Shown here: positions 50,219 to 59,499 of the stretch, piece by piece | How positions within the stretch are numbered: position 1 is the stretch's first letter | How the letters are laid out: every line of letters begins with the position of its first letter | Origin: Rhodococcus sp. G-MC3 | Lineage (GTDB): Bacteria > Actinomycetota > Actinomycetes > Mycobacteriales > Mycobacteriaceae | NCBI RefSeq assembly: GCF_030063335.1 | Contig: NZ_JASISW010000001.1 | Location: 310,001-374,000 of the forward strand | Direction: 5' to 3' | Length of the DNA: 64,000 bases | Made by a program: the position numbers and the translations under genes | Notes under the pieces: generated by a model | The model's database searches: none | What the model was told of the DNA's origin: nothing | Seen by the model: only the letters and a program-made list of their open reading frames with translations

Positions 50219-51486
50219 TTGTCGCCCCTTCGGTCGAGCACTATTTGTTGCACATCGAGGTATCCGGAGCGGAAGCCGGCCTCCGAGTAGCAGAGGTAGA
50301 AATGCCACATCCGATCGAAGATGCCGTCGAATCCCAGCTCGGCGGTCTCCTTGGGGTGAGCACGGAATTCCTCGTCCCACCGGCGCAGTGTGCGCGCGTA
50401 GTGATCACCCATCGAGAGTCGCTCGCGAACACGCAGACTCGTCTGACTCTCGGTGACTTCCTCGATCGCGCGAATCGAGGGAAGGAACCCGCCGGGGAAG
50501 ATGTACTTGTGCACCCAGGTGTAGGTGTTTCTCGTCGCTACCATGCGGTCGTGCGGCATCGTGATCGCTTGGATCGCGACCCTGCCGCCCGGGGCGAGCA
50601 GCCGGTCTATCGTCTGGAAATACGTTCCCCAGTATTGATGTCCGACCGCCTCGATCATCTCGACCGACACCACGGCGTCGTACTCACCGTCGACCAGCCG
50701 GTAATCAAGCAGATCCACTTGCACCCGCTCCGCGAATCCAGCGGCCGCAATACGCTTGCCCGCAAGCTCCTGCTGTTCGGTCGACAGAGTTACCGAGCGC
50801 ACCGTCGCCCCACGCGCCGCTGCCCGGATCGCGAGTTCGCCCCAGCCGGTCCCGATTTCGAGCACCCGAGAGCCTTCGCCCACCTGAGCAAGGTCGAGGA
50901 GACGGTCGATCTTTCGTCGCTGCGCGTCTGCGAGGTCCTCGTTGTCTTCGTGTGTTCCCGTGGCCGCGAACAACGCCGCCGAATACGTCATCGTCTCGTC
51001 CAGAAAGAGTTCGAACAATTCGTTCGACAAGTCGTAGTGACGCGCTATGTTCGACCGCGTATTCTTCGTCGTGTTGCGTTCCGCGCGCGGCTGTTTGGGT
51101 ACATAGAGACTGCGCAGGCGCTGCAACGAATTCGGGATCAAGGACGCCATGCGGGTCGCGAACACCTCGAGAACAGCCGTCAGATCGTCGGCATCCCAGT
51201 CACCGGCCATGTACGCCTCGCCGAAACCGATGAGTCCGCTCTGGCCCACCCGCGCAGCGAAGTCGGCGGGGCGCCTGATCACCATCAACGGTGAGTGTGC
51301 ATCACCTCCCCCGATCTCTGAGCCGTCATCCATCCGGACGCGGACGGGTAATCTTCCCACCGCACGTCGGAACAAGAAGCCGGCAACGGGCGCAGCGACT
51401 TTCGCTTTGGTTCCGGCGGGGACGTAGGCGATGCCCGGCCACACATCGGTGTCCACTCCGGATTTGGACCTGATCACAGTTGTCAA
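50215..51486 (-). CDS. Cyclopropane-fatty-acid-synthase-type methyltransferase 2 (UfaA1-like)
   Basis: A 423-residue CFA-family enzyme. NIARHYDLSNELFELFLDETM leads to motif I SRVLEIGTGWGELAIRAAA and SVEMIEAVGHQYWGTYFQTI. The bicarbonate-site cysteine is alanine (MTYSAALF) and the histidine of EHVG is alanine (EAVG), so ring closure as in true cyclopropane synthases is doubtful. Its context, with DUF1365 and FAD oxidoreductase genes, recalls M. tuberculosis ufaA1 (Rv0447c-Rv0449c). TTG at 51486 overlaps the DUF1365 stop (TTGA) and has AGGAAAGG upstream; GTG at 51477 is an alternative. Confidence 0.85.
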   Translation of the reverse strand: MTTVIRSKSGVDTDVWPGIAYVPAGTKAKVAAPVAGFLFRRAVGRLPVRVRMDDGSEIGGGDAHSPLMVIRRPADFAARVGQSGLIGFGEAYMAGDWDADDLTAVLEVFATRMASLIPNSLQRLRSLYVPKQPRAERNTTKNTRSNIARHYDLSNELFELFLDETMTYSAALFAATGTHEDNEDLADAQRRKIDRLLDLAQVGEGSRVLEIGTGWGELAIRAAARGATVRSVTLSTEQQELAGKRIAAAGFAERVQVDLLDYRLVDGEYDAVVSVEMIEAVGHQYWGTYFQTIDRLLAPGGRVAIQAITMPHDRMVATRNTYTWVHKYIFPGGFLPSIRAIEEVTESQTSLRVRERLSMGDHYARTLRRWDEEFRAHPKETAELGFDGIFDRMWHFYLCYSEAGFRSGYLDVQQIVLDRRGDK

Positions 51487-52217
51487 CTTCTTGCCTTTCC
51501 TACTGCCGGCGCCTGCGGGCGTGCCTTGATGGGGAGACCCCGTGCCCACAACCGAATGCCCTGCCAGCGAATCTGAAGTACTACGCGAAGCGGCGCCAAC
51601 GGCACCGCGAGTGCTGAGATGACAACAGCACGGGTGGTGGCAGGCGATCGAGTACCTGCGACGGTGGCAACGAACGGTGGCGAGCCCTCACGCTCGAGAA
51701 CAATCGAGAGCTTCAGCGCCTCGCCTGGTTCAGGCAACCTCATCCGGTACTCACCGTCGACGTCATTGAAGGGCGAGACGTAGAACGCCTTTGGTGTCCT
51801 CGCCGAACCACGTTCGTCAGTCTTCAGCAGGTACGCATACCGCTCACCGTGAGTGTTGTGTACCTCGGCGACGACGCACACGAGGATGCCGCTACGGTCA
51901 TGGCACCAGAACACACTCAATGGATTGAACGTGTGACCGAATACGCGCGCATTCGCGAGCATCGTGATTTGTCCGCCGCCGAGATCGATGTCGTTGCCGG
52001 AGAGAAACTCCTCGATGTTGTCTCGGATGGATCGCTCCGGGTCGCCGATGTGATCTCGTGATACGAAGCCCGCAAGGGGCCTCGCCCAGGGCTTCAGCTT
52101 GGGCAGGTCGTCGAGATCCACGAACCAGCTGTAGCTCTTGTACCGGAAGCTGTTTCGAATCGGTGCCGTCCGCACGTGCTCGATTGTCGTCGAGTAGATG
52201 GCGTTCGAACCCGTCAT
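51483..52217 (-). CDS. DUF1365 family protein
   Basis: A 244-residue protein with the DUF1365 features NSFRYKSYSWFVDLDDLP, FGHTFNPLSVFWCHD, EVHNTHGERYAYLL and KAFYVSPFNDVDGEYRMRL; a hydrophobic stretch near residues 205-225 could associate with membrane. The molecular function is unknown, but the family almost always accompanies CFA-type methyltransferases and an FAD oxidoreductase, which points to fatty-acid modification (inference). ATG at 52217 overlaps the upstream stop by four bases; a GTG six bases earlier is also open. Confidence 0.83.
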   Translation of the reverse strand: MTGSNAIYSTTIEHVRTAPIRNSFRYKSYSWFVDLDDLPKLKPWARPLAGFVSRDHIGDPERSIRDNIEEFLSGNDIDLGGGQITMLANARVFGHTFNPLSVFWCHDRSGILVCVVAEVHNTHGERYAYLLKTDERGSARTPKAFYVSPFNDVDGEYRMRLPEPGEALKLSIVLEREGSPPFVATVAGTRSPATTRAVVISALAVPLAPLRVVLQIRWQGIRLWARGLPIKARPQAPAVGKARS

Positions 52218-53494
52218 GTCCACCGACCTCCGATTCGTTCGGCGGCAGCCTTGCCGGAAGCGGCACCGTCCTCGTGGAATCCCCAGCCGTGGTAAGCACC
52301 TGCGAAAGCGAGTGTAGCGGTATCGATTTCAGGGAGCCGACGCTGCGCGGCGAGTGATTCCGGCGTGTATTGGGGATGCTCGTAGGTCATCTCGTCCAGT
52401 ACGGCGGCAGGATCGACGACATCCGCCCCTCCGAGCGTGACCAGAAATCTACCCGGACCGTCGAGCCGTTGCAGGCGGGTCATGTCGTAGCTGACCAACA
52501 CGCTGTCCGGAGTTGCGCCGCATTCGGGAATTCGATAGTTCCACGACGCCCGTGCACGCAGCGTCTTCGGCAGTACCGTCTCGTCGGTGTGAAGCTGAGT
52601 GTGGTTGACCGAGTATGGCATCGCACCGAGAACTTGATGCTCGGTCGCCGTCGGTTCTGCCAGAAGCTTCAGCGCGTGCTGTGGATGGACTGCGACGACG
52701 GCAGCATCGAACTTTCGCAGCACATCGAATCCATCACGGATGTCGACGCCGCCGCTGTGACGATATACAGCACGTACGGGAGTGCCCGTATGGATCTCGT
52801 CGATGTGCTCTGCTACTCGTCGGACGTATTCGATCGATCCTCCCGTGACCGTCCGCCACACCGGTGACCCGGTCACACTCAGCATTCCGTGGTGATCGAG
52901 AAACGTGAACAGATATCGAGCCGGATAACTCAGCGCGGTAGCGGGGTCACACGACCAGACAGCCGATACCACCGGCGCCATGAAGTGCGAGCTGAAGTAC
53001 TCGGAGAATGTGTTTCTGCGGAGGAACTCGGCAAGCGTTTCGTCGTCGTTCGACGAATCTGACCTGAGAACATCCGCAGTGAGAACGGCCTGGGCCGCTC
53101 GGTGAAAACGCTTCACCTCGAGCAACATTGCGAGGTATCGCGGACGCGCCAACGTACGCAGTGACGGGAAAACCCCACTCATCCCCTGCCCGCCCGAGTA
53201 TTCGAGCCCACATCCGTCGCAACGGATGGACATACTCATGTCCGACTCCTGAGTCGGCACCGCGAGTTCGGCGAACAACCGCAGCAGGGTGGGGTAGGTG
53301 CGATCGTTGTGGACAATGAATCCGGTGTCCACACCGACCTTGCCCGATGGATCGTCGATGTAGTGAGTGTCCGCGTGCCCTCCGAGTCGCGAGTCCGCCT
53401 CGAAAACGGTGACGTGAGCTGACTTCGACAACACATAGGCCGCCGTGAGACCTGCCACACCACTACCCACGACAGCTACCGACCGACGCGTCAT
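52214..53494 (-). CDS. FAD-dependent oxidoreductase (amine-oxidase-like fold)
   Basis: A 426-residue flavoprotein. The N-terminal Rossmann motif is VAVVGSGVAGLTAAYVLS followed by FEADSRLGGHADT, with DTGFIVHNDRTYP, the pattern of the protoporphyrinogen-oxidase/carotenoid-desaturase superfamily; the C-terminal FAD segment is FAGAYHGWGFHEDGAASGKAAA. Within this operon it is the likely desaturase or reductase of the modified acyl chain (inference). It overlaps the genes on both sides by four bases. Confidence 0.85.
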   Translation of the reverse strand: MTRRSVAVVGSGVAGLTAAYVLSKSAHVTVFEADSRLGGHADTHYIDDPSGKVGVDTGFIVHNDRTYPTLLRLFAELAVPTQESDMSMSIRCDGCGLEYSGGQGMSGVFPSLRTLARPRYLAMLLEVKRFHRAAQAVLTADVLRSDSSNDDETLAEFLRRNTFSEYFSSHFMAPVVSAVWSCDPATALSYPARYLFTFLDHHGMLSVTGSPVWRTVTGGSIEYVRRVAEHIDEIHTGTPVRAVYRHSGGVDIRDGFDVLRKFDAAVVAVHPQHALKLLAEPTATEHQVLGAMPYSVNHTQLHTDETVLPKTLRARASWNYRIPECGATPDSVLVSYDMTRLQRLDGPGRFLVTLGGADVVDPAAVLDEMTYEHPQYTPESLAAQRRLPEIDTATLAFAGAYHGWGFHEDGAASGKAAAERIGGRWT

Positions 53495-54189
53495 GCCGTT
53501 ACTCCATTGTCTTCAGAGCAGACATTTCGAGGACGGCTGCCTCGAGGTCGGAGATGTTCAGCGACGTCCATCACCGACTCCGTGGCCGTCCTCACCCACG
53601 ATCGCGCACAGCGAATCATGAAATGACCGCCAGGCATCTCGATGTAGCGCGCATCCACGCCCCTGGACTTTGCTGCCTCGACTTCGCGCCTCGACTTCAT
53701 CGGATCCGTCCAACTGTCCGAACGACCATGGAGCACGCGAATTGTCTGATCCACACGAACAGTGCCCAGTTCGCCGCCGTCGGGCCACCACGGCGCAAGC
53801 GCCACGATCCCGATCACCTGCGGATCGTCGGCCACCGCCGCTGCGGTCCGCCCTCCCATCGAGTGCCCTACCACTACCACCGGGGTGCCCGGGTGATCTC
53901 GATGAATTCTTCGCAGCGCCCACCGGGCGTCCTCGACGGGGCTCCGCTCCGCACCGTTCCATCCACGGAACCTGTTCTGCAATTGCACTGCCAACACGCC
54001 ATGTTGTCGGCCGGCTCTCCGAATCGCCCACGTGAACTGCCACATACGTAGACCGGACAGATGCCAGGGGCGGCTCGGCGCGCGACTGTCCGGCTTCCCG
54101 CCGTGCACGACCAGGACGACGCACCGAACCGGTGTACCCGACGCCAAATTTGGACCTGTCCACAACCTGGGCTCTGGGCAATCGCTCAT
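53491..54189 (-). CDS. Alpha/beta hydrolase
   Basis: A 232-residue serine hydrolase. The oxyanion-hole region is VVLVVHGGKPDS and the nucleophile elbow VVVGHSMGGRTA; the catalytic Asp/His are probably in VLHGRSDSWTD and MPGGHFM. It is the first gene of the lipid operon and might release or exchange fatty acyl groups, but the substrate is unknown. ATG at 54189; the stop overlaps the FAD oxidoreductase start (53491-53494). Confidence 0.83.
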   Translation of the reverse strand: MSDCPEPRLWTGPNLASGTPVRCVVLVVHGGKPDSRAPSRPWHLSGLRMWQFTWAIRRAGRQHGVLAVQLQNRFRGWNGAERSPVEDARWALRRIHRDHPGTPVVVVGHSMGGRTAAAVADDPQVIGIVALAPWWPDGGELGTVRVDQTIRVLHGRSDSWTDPMKSRREVEAAKSRGVDARYIEMPGGHFMIRCARSWVRTATESVMDVAEHLRPRGSRPRNVCSEDNGVTA

Positions 54190-54280
54190 AGCTACTATTC
54201 GTCACCGCCACCGTTTCGGGTTGGGTTCAGGCTGCGCGGTCCGATTGTGACGTGAATTACAAACACCTGCCGACATCACA

Positions 54281-54318
54281 AAGCCGGGCCGACGAGCGTG
54301 TGCTCGCCGACCCGGCTT
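54281..54318 (-). terminator. Terminator of tmRNA
   Basis: AAGCCGGGCCGACGAGCG and CTCGCCGACCCGGCTT pair with few mismatches around a short loop; on the minus strand TTTGTG follows. It begins two bases beyond the 3' end of ssrA. Confidence 0.82.
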
Positions 54319-54319
54319 G

Positions 54320-54690
54320 TGGTGGAGCTGCCGGGAATCGAACCCGGGTCCTCTGCTGCATTGCCAGGGCTTCTCCGTGTGCAGTCTGCTATGCCTCTAC
54401 TTGGATCTCCTGATCTCGCAAACAAGCCAGGATGACGATCCCAGCCACTGTTTGATGTTCCTCATCACTCCGTGGCCGAGTGAATCGGTAAGCCCTCTTG
54501 CTGATGCCAGTACCCGGACCGAGGGCAAGCCCGGACTGACAGACACGCAGTCGCTACTTAGGCAGCGAGTGCGTAGTCGCGCTGATTGGAATCGGCGCTT
54601 ATAAGGTTGCGATGACGCTTACGGTGGTCTCTCGCCTGCACCGACACGCTTCCCCTGACTCAACATACAAAGTCGAAACCGTTCAGCCCC
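54320..54690 (-). ncRNA. ssrA: Transfer-messenger RNA (tmRNA)
   Basis: A 371-nt RNA rescuing stalled ribosomes together with SmpB, whose gene lies 2.5 kb away. The 5' end GGGGCTGAACGGTTTCGAC and 3' end GGTTCGATTCCCGGCAGCTC form the alanyl-tRNA-like domain; CCA is encoded. The tag frame gives ADSNQRDYALAA and a stop, so tagged proteins end in the degron ALAA. An inverted repeat GCTTGT-N7-ACAAGC lies upstream, near a TACACT -10-like box; the 5' end is presumably made by RNase P. Confidence 0.97.
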
Positions 54691-54771
54691 GTATGTTCCC
54701 GAACACTGTGCTCGGGCTTGTCAGTGTAACAAGCCGCGCGGACAGAATCATCCCGATATACCGCGCACGTT

Positions 54772-56139
54772 CTATGCGCGGTCGACGTGCGCCATGACGG
54801 CCTGCAACGTCCGGCCCAAAAGCACCTTCCGAGCGGGAAGCGATCCGTACCAGAACACACGTCCGGCGAGGCCACGCGGGAAGAAGTCGGTGCACTGTTC
54901 CAGTCTGGTCCCCCCGCCCGCCGATGATGCCCGATAGAGCATCCACGCCTTTCCGGGCAGCGCGCTCGTCGACACCAGCCGCACGGTGTTGGACGACCCG
55001 TCGTCGTCGATGCGCCAACCTTTCAGACCGCCGGACTCGACCGCGTCGCGCAATCGCTTGCGGATCTCGTCCGGCCCACTTCCGAGATAAACGCTGCGCA
55101 CGTCGGTATACACGACTTCTCCGGCCCAATCCGGGTCTGAGGGCAGCGGATCGGACGGCGCGGACACTGCGTCGGACCACGTCGTTTCCGACTCGCCTTC
55201 GTCGATGTTTCGAAGCGCCAACCGAACCGACTCCCTGAACGACGTCAGCCCGTCCTCGGGTAGATCTACAACACTGTCGATGTCGGACTCGCTGGCCACG
55301 GCGTCGAACTGAAGCGACTCGATCAGTGGCATCGCCAGCCCCCGGGGGATGGGAGTGACCAAGCCGATCCAGTGGCCGGCCAGCCGCGGGGTCAGCACCG
55401 GAAGCACCAGCATCTGACGCTTGCGCAGTCCTGCAACATCGGCGTACGTGTTCATCATTTCGCCGTACTCCATGACATCCGGGCCGCCGACGTCGAACGT
55501 TCGGCTCACGGGGAGTTCGGCTTCTGCAGCACCGATCAAGTAGTGCAGAATGTCACGCACGGCAATCGGCTGAATTTTGTTGTGGACCCATCGCGGCGTG
55601 GTCATCACCGGCAACCTGTTGGTCAGATGCCTGATCATCTCGAACGATGCCGAGCCGGAACCGATGACCACTCCAGCCTGCAGTACGAACGTCGGAACTG
55701 GAGACTCGATCAAAATGCGCCCTACCTCGGCGCGTGACTCCAGGTGCTCGGACAGCTCTCCAGTCTCGGGGTGCAGACCGCCGAGGTACACGATTCGGCT
55801 CACCCCGGCCTCTGCAGCAACAGCAGCCACGTTCTCGGCGCTCTCACGTTCGGTCTTGGCGAAATCACTGTCTCCCGGCGAGCCCATGGAATGTACGAGG
55901 TAGTAAACGACATCGACGTCGACAAATGCCTTCTTCAAGGAATCGCGATCGCCGAGGTCCCCGCGCGCTATCTCGACATCGGCCGCCCACGGAACGCCAT
56001 CGAGTTTGTCGGGATTCCGAGCCAGCACTCGCACTGTGTATCCGGTGTCGAGCAATCTTGGCGCCAGGCGCCCGCCGAGATACCCCGTGGCACCGGTGAC
56101 GAGAACGCGGCGAGGGCTGGCGCTGGAATTGTCGGTCAT
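54772..56139 (-). CDS. SDR-type NAD(P)-binding protein with DUF2867 domain
   Basis: A 455-residue protein. Residues 1-300 form an atypical SDR/NmrA-like Rossmann domain with VLVTGATGYLGGRLAPRLL, ARGDLGDRDSL, VVYYLVHSMG and RIVYLGGLHPE; residues about 310-450 are a DUF2867 domain (START-like) with GKAWMLYRASSAGGGTRLEQ. It could be a reductase or a lipid/quinone-binding sensor; the substrate is unknown. A pair of different short tandem duplications lies between it and the next gene on the same strand. Confidence 0.8.
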   Translation of the reverse strand: MTDNSSASPRRVLVTGATGYLGGRLAPRLLDTGYTVRVLARNPDKLDGVPWAADVEIARGDLGDRDSLKKAFVDVDVVYYLVHSMGSPGDSDFAKTERESAENVAAVAAEAGVSRIVYLGGLHPETGELSEHLESRAEVGRILIESPVPTFVLQAGVVIGSGSASFEMIRHLTNRLPVMTTPRWVHNKIQPIAVRDILHYLIGAAEAELPVSRTFDVGGPDVMEYGEMMNTYADVAGLRKRQMLVLPVLTPRLAGHWIGLVTPIPRGLAMPLIESLQFDAVASESDIDSVVDLPEDGLTSFRESVRLALRNIDEGESETTWSDAVSAPSDPLPSDPDWAGEVVYTDVRSVYLGSGPDEIRKRLRDAVESGGLKGWRIDDDGSSNTVRLVSTSALPGKAWMLYRASSAGGGTRLEQCTDFFPRGLAGRVFWYGSLPARKVLLGRTLQAVMAHVDRA

Positions 56140-56175
56140 CTCCGGTCAATACCCTTCGAGGCGCGCTTCAACCGC

Positions 56176-56240
56176 CGGATACTCCAACTGCTCGGATACT
56201 CCAGCTGCTGGGGTGCGTCAATCGCTGGGTGCGTCAACCC
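56176..56240. repeat. Two adjacent short tandem duplications (17 bp x2, 16 bp x2)
   Basis: CGGATACTCCA(A/G)CTGCT occurs twice (56176-56192, 56193-56209), followed by two copies of GGGTGCGTCAA plus variable end (56211-56226, 56227-56240). The last copy overlaps the stop codon of the DMT permease gene. Confidence 0.88.
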
Positions 56241-57097
56241 AGCGCGATCAGACTCACTGCGCCGAGGGCAAGAACCATTCCGGCCTGTTGCGCTCGCCCG
56301 ACACGCTCGCCAAGCATCACCATCGCCAGCATCACTGTTGCAGCTGGATACAACGACGCGATGACGCTGACCAACGACAGCAACCCGCCCTGATAGGCGT
56401 AGAGCAGCGCGGCATTGGCCACAACGTCCAACGTCCCGACGAACGCGGCCAATTTCAAAACACTTCCGTGCGGCGGCGAGAAGTGGCCCGACGCGAGCGC
56501 GACACACCACACCACTGCCGTCGCGGATGCCCGTGACGCGGCCAATGGCCACAACCCGGACCCGTCACCGATCTGGTGTAGGCAGATGAAAGCGATCGCG
56601 AACGTCACTCCGGATCCGACGGTCAGCCACCCGACCATCCTCGTGAACTTCATCTTTCGTCCGCCCGCTACCTCACCGGCGGTCTCGTCGGGCGATTCCC
56701 TGCTGACGAGGACCACGGCGAACAGCGCCAGCGCGATGCCGACGAACGCGAGTGAGCCTGGACGCTCACCGATCGCAAAACCCGCGGCGACCGGTATGCC
56801 CGCCACGAGCACCGCGGTTAGGGGTGACACAACTGCCATCGGTCCCGATGCCAGCGCCAGGTAGAACCACCACACCGCGAGGCCGCCAGCGACTCCCGAC
56901 GCCAGCCCCCACAGCATCGGCATCAGAGATATCGACCCGCCGACGAACGGCGCGATCAGCAACACGACGACGAGCGAGAATGGATACGAGACAATGACGA
57001 CGCGCAGTGCCGCCACTCGACGGGAAGCGACACCGCCGACGAAATCGCTGACGCCGTAGCCGACCGCGGCGACGAGCGCCAGCAGGATCGCGGTCAG
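56234..57097 (-). CDS. DMT/EamA family permease
   Basis: A membrane protein with ten hydrophobic segments, from LTAILLALVAAVGYGVSDFVGG to AGMVLALGAVSLIALG, two EamA domains. It resembles drug/metabolite exporters; the substrate is unknown. The start is a puzzle: between the smpB stop and the first helix there is no in-frame ATG, GTG or TTG, only CTG at 57097. The alternatives are an ATG at 57265, deep inside smpB, or a later GTG that would lose the first helix. A 15-bp tandem repeat sits exactly at this junction and may have displaced the original start. Confidence 0.75.
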   Translation of the reverse strand: MTAILLALVAAVGYGVSDFVGGVASRRVAALRVVIVSYPFSLVVVLLIAPFVGGSISLMPMLWGLASGVAGGLAVWWFYLALASGPMAVVSPLTAVLVAGIPVAAGFAIGERPGSLAFVGIALALFAVVLVSRESPDETAGEVAGGRKMKFTRMVGWLTVGSGVTFAIAFICLHQIGDGSGLWPLAASRASATAVVWCVALASGHFSPPHGSVLKLAAFVGTLDVVANAALLYAYQGGLLSLVSVIASLYPAATVMLAMVMLGERVGRAQQAGMVLALGAVSLIALG

Positions 57098-57116
57098 CGC
57101 CTTCCCCTCATCGCGT

Positions 57117-57161
57117 GCAGTCTCACCGCACGCAGTCTCACCGCACGCAGTCTCATCGCAT
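57117..57161. repeat. 15-bp tandem repeat (3 units) at the smpB / DMT-permease junction
   Basis: Units GCAGTCTCACCGCAC (twice, exact) and GCAGTCTCATCGCAT, adjacent. The third unit contains the smpB stop codon. Confidence 0.93.
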
Positions 57162-57626
57162 GCCCTTGATGCGTCGCCCCATTTCGCGAGTGACTTCGCG
57201 CTCGGCGGTCCGGCGCGCAAGGTCCTGACGCTTGTCGTAGTCCTGCTTACCCTTTGCCAGAGCAAGTTCGACTTTCACTTTGCCGTCGGAGAAGTACATC
57301 GACAGCGGCACCAAGGTGAGCGAGCCTTCCTTCACCTTGCCGACCAGTCGTTCGATCTCGCGCTTGTGCAGTAACAGCTTTCGATTGCGACGCGGTGCGT
57401 GGTTGGTCCAGCTGCCCTGCGTGTACTCGGGAATGTGCAAGCCGCGCAACCAGATTTCGCCGTCATCGACCGTCGCGAACGAGTCCGCCAGCGACGCCTT
57501 ACCCTCTCGGAGGCTTTTCACTTCGGTACCGAGCAACGCAATTCCGGCCTCGTACACATCCAGAATCGAGTAGTGGTGTCGTGCTTTTCGATTGGTCGCG
57601 ATGGCCTTGCGGCCCTTTTCTCTCAC
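57153..57626 (-). CDS. smpB: SsrA-binding protein SmpB
   Basis: Binds the tRNA-like end of tmRNA and fills the decoding site during trans-translation; 157 residues, usual length. Motifs: [55 protein letters not shown] and the basic C-terminal tail [17 protein letters not shown] at 57626 matches the family N-terminus; the longer open frame is unsupported. It follows ftsEX as in M. tuberculosis (Rv3100c). Confidence 0.95.
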   Translation of the reverse strand: MREKGRKAIATNRKARHHYSILDVYEAGIALLGTEVKSLREGKASLADSFATVDDGEIWLRGLHIPEYTQGSWTNHAPRRNRKLLLHKREIERLVGKVKEGSLTLVPLSMYFSDGKVKVELALAKGKQDYDKRQDLARRTAEREVTREMGRRIKGMR

Positions 57627-57757
57627 TTCAGGGCCCTTTCTCGAGCGCTGCACCTGTGTCACGCGCGCCGTCGCGCACAACCGTTCCAGCATAGAACCGC
57701 GGCGCAATCGATTTTCTTTTGCGTCTCCTGCGTGGGCGGAGACCAGCGCCGTCGGAG

Positions 57758-58663
57758 CTATTCGCGCACGTACAGACGCAAGGTGATGTATCCGGTGACA
57801 GCAGCCATTCCGACGCCGACGAGCGCAAGGAACGGTGACACCAGCAGAACGTCGCTGTTGGAGATCCGCGCGAGAATATTCGCGTCGTAGACGTCCGAGA
57901 GCACATCGTCGATGAAGAGGTTCTTGGCCGTGAACATTCCGGCTATGGCCAGTGCCGAACCGATGAGCGCCGCAACCACGGCTTCGAGGAGGAACGGCAG
58001 CTGGGTGTACCAGCGAGTCGCTCCGACCAGACGCATGATCCCGACTTCCGTCCGCCGGGTGAAGGCCGCGATCTGAACCATGTTGGCGATCAGGAGCACA
58101 GCCGCGACCGCTTGGACGATTGCGATCGCAAACGCCGCGTTCCTGACCCCGTTGAGCACACTGAAAAGACGCTCGACGAGATCTCGCTGATTGAGAACGC
58201 TTTGCACACCCGGTCGACCGGAGAAGTTGTCGTTGATGACGCCGAATCGCTCGGGGTCACTGAGCTTGACCTTGAACGAAGCGGGGAAGCTGTCCGGGCT
58301 GACCAGCTGCGCGAGTTCGGGCTGATCTTTGAAAACACGTTCTGTCGCATCCTTCACGGCATCGTCGCGATTCAGGTACTGCACGGATACAACTGCGGGT
58401 GTCTGTTCGAGTTCGGAGCGAAGACTGCTGCACGTCTCCGCGGCGCAACCGGGGTCGGTCGCCGAGATGTCGTCGGTAAGAAATATCTGGACCTCGACGC
58501 GGTCGAGGAAGATTTGCTGGGTCTTGCCTGCCATCTGGACCACGAGAAGTCCACCGCCGAACAGGCCAAGAGAGATTGCTGTCGTGAGGATCATGGCAAT
58601 GGTCATGGTGATGTTGCGGCGAAGTCCGGTGAGGACTTCGCTGAAGATGAAACTTGCGCGCAT
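57758..58663 (-). CDS. ftsX: Cell division protein FtsX
   Basis: Integral membrane partner of FtsE that activates peptidoglycan hydrolases at the septum; 301 residues with four helices. The first helix is [20 protein letters not shown], followed by an extracellular loop of about 110 residues ([20 protein letters not shown], with a likely disulfide) and the FtsX domain with [20 protein letters not shown]. It ends ITLRLYVRE. The gap to ftsE is 67 bases. Confidence 0.95.
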   Translation of the reverse strand: MRASFIFSEVLTGLRRNITMTIAMILTTAISLGLFGGGLLVVQMAGKTQQIFLDRVEVQIFLTDDISATDPGCAAETCSSLRSELEQTPAVVSVQYLNRDDAVKDATERVFKDQPELAQLVSPDSFPASFKVKLSDPERFGVINDNFSGRPGVQSVLNQRDLVERLFSVLNGVRNAAFAIAIVQAVAAVLLIANMVQIAAFTRRTEVGIMRLVGATRWYTQLPFLLEAVVAALIGSALAIAGMFTAKNLFIDDVLSDVYDANILARISNSDVLLVSPFLALVGVGMAAVTGYITLRLYVRE

Positions 58664-58730
58664 CGGAGAATCCGGGCCCTTCGGTGTTTACGGTCGAGAA
58701 GGTCTGATGGTCAGAGCTGGACAGGTACAG

Positions 58731-59420
58731 CTACCTGCCGACGCCGTAGACCCCTCGGGCCTCGTCACGCACCACTCGTCCGTTGTCGAGTTCCACGACC
58801 CGACGACGCATGGAGTCGACGATGTGGTTGTCGTGCGTAGCCATCAGAACGGTGGTTCCAGTTCGGTTGATGCGTTCGAGCAGCATCATGATGTCCTGAC
58901 TCGTGTCCGGATCAAGATTTCCGGTCGGCTCGTCGGCTAACAGGACCAACGGCCGGTTGACGAACGCCCGCGCGATTGCCACCCGCTGTTGCTCACCACC
59001 GGACAGTTCCGTCGGAAGTCGATCGGACTTGCCTCCGAGGCCGACCAGATCGAGTACTTCGGGCACCGTGCGTTTGATCATCGACCGCGGCTTGCCGATC
59101 ACTTCGAGCGCGAAGGCGACGTTCTCGACGACGGTCTTCTGCTGCAGCAAGCGGAAATCCTGAAAGACGCATCCCATGCTCTGACGCAACTTGGGAACGC
59201 GCCGCGACGACAGACGGTTGACATGGAAGTCCGCGACATGAATATCCCCTGAGGTCGGAGTCTCCTCCTTGAGGAGCAGCCGCATGAACGTCGACTTCCC
59301 TGAACCCGACGGACCGATGAGGAACACGAACTCGCCTTTCTCCACCGACACAGTCACGTCGTCCAAGGCAGGCCTGGTCGACGTCTTGTAGGACTTGGAG
59401 ACATTCGAGGTGCTGATCAC
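58731..59420 (-). CDS. ftsE: Cell division ATP-binding protein FtsE
   Basis: ABC-type ATPase of 229 residues. Walker [11 protein letters not shown]-loop VFQDFRLL, signature [15 protein letters not shown], Walker [14 protein letters not shown]-loop [12 protein letters not shown] at 59420 lies eight bases after TACACT, which suggests a leaderless transcript starting here, so ftsE has its own promoter. A TTACC-N4-GGTAA palindrome sits just upstream of that box. Confidence 0.95.
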   Translation of the reverse strand: MISTSNVSKSYKTSTRPALDDVTVSVEKGEFVFLIGPSGSGKSTFMRLLLKEETPTSGDIHVADFHVNRLSSRRVPKLRQSMGCVFQDFRLLQQKTVVENVAFALEVIGKPRSMIKRTVPEVLDLVGLGGKSDRLPTELSGGEQQRVAIARAFVNRPLVLLADEPTGNLDPDTSQDIMMLLERINRTGTTVLMATHDNHIVDSMRRRVVELDNGRVVRDEARGVYGVGR

Positions 59421-59438
59421 GGGTCGCCAGTGTAGTCC

Positions 59439-59452
59439 TTACCCGCCGGTAA
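59439..59452. promoter_or_regulatory. Palindrome in the ftsE promoter
   Basis: TTACCCGCCGGTAA, with arms TTACC/GGTAA, directly upstream of the -10-like TACACT. It has the same TTAC-N6-GTAA form as the site before etfBA. Confidence 0.4.
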
Positions 59453-59499
59453 CCCACTCGCCGAACATGTGTGTCGCCTGAGGATCTGAGCTTCGAAAT

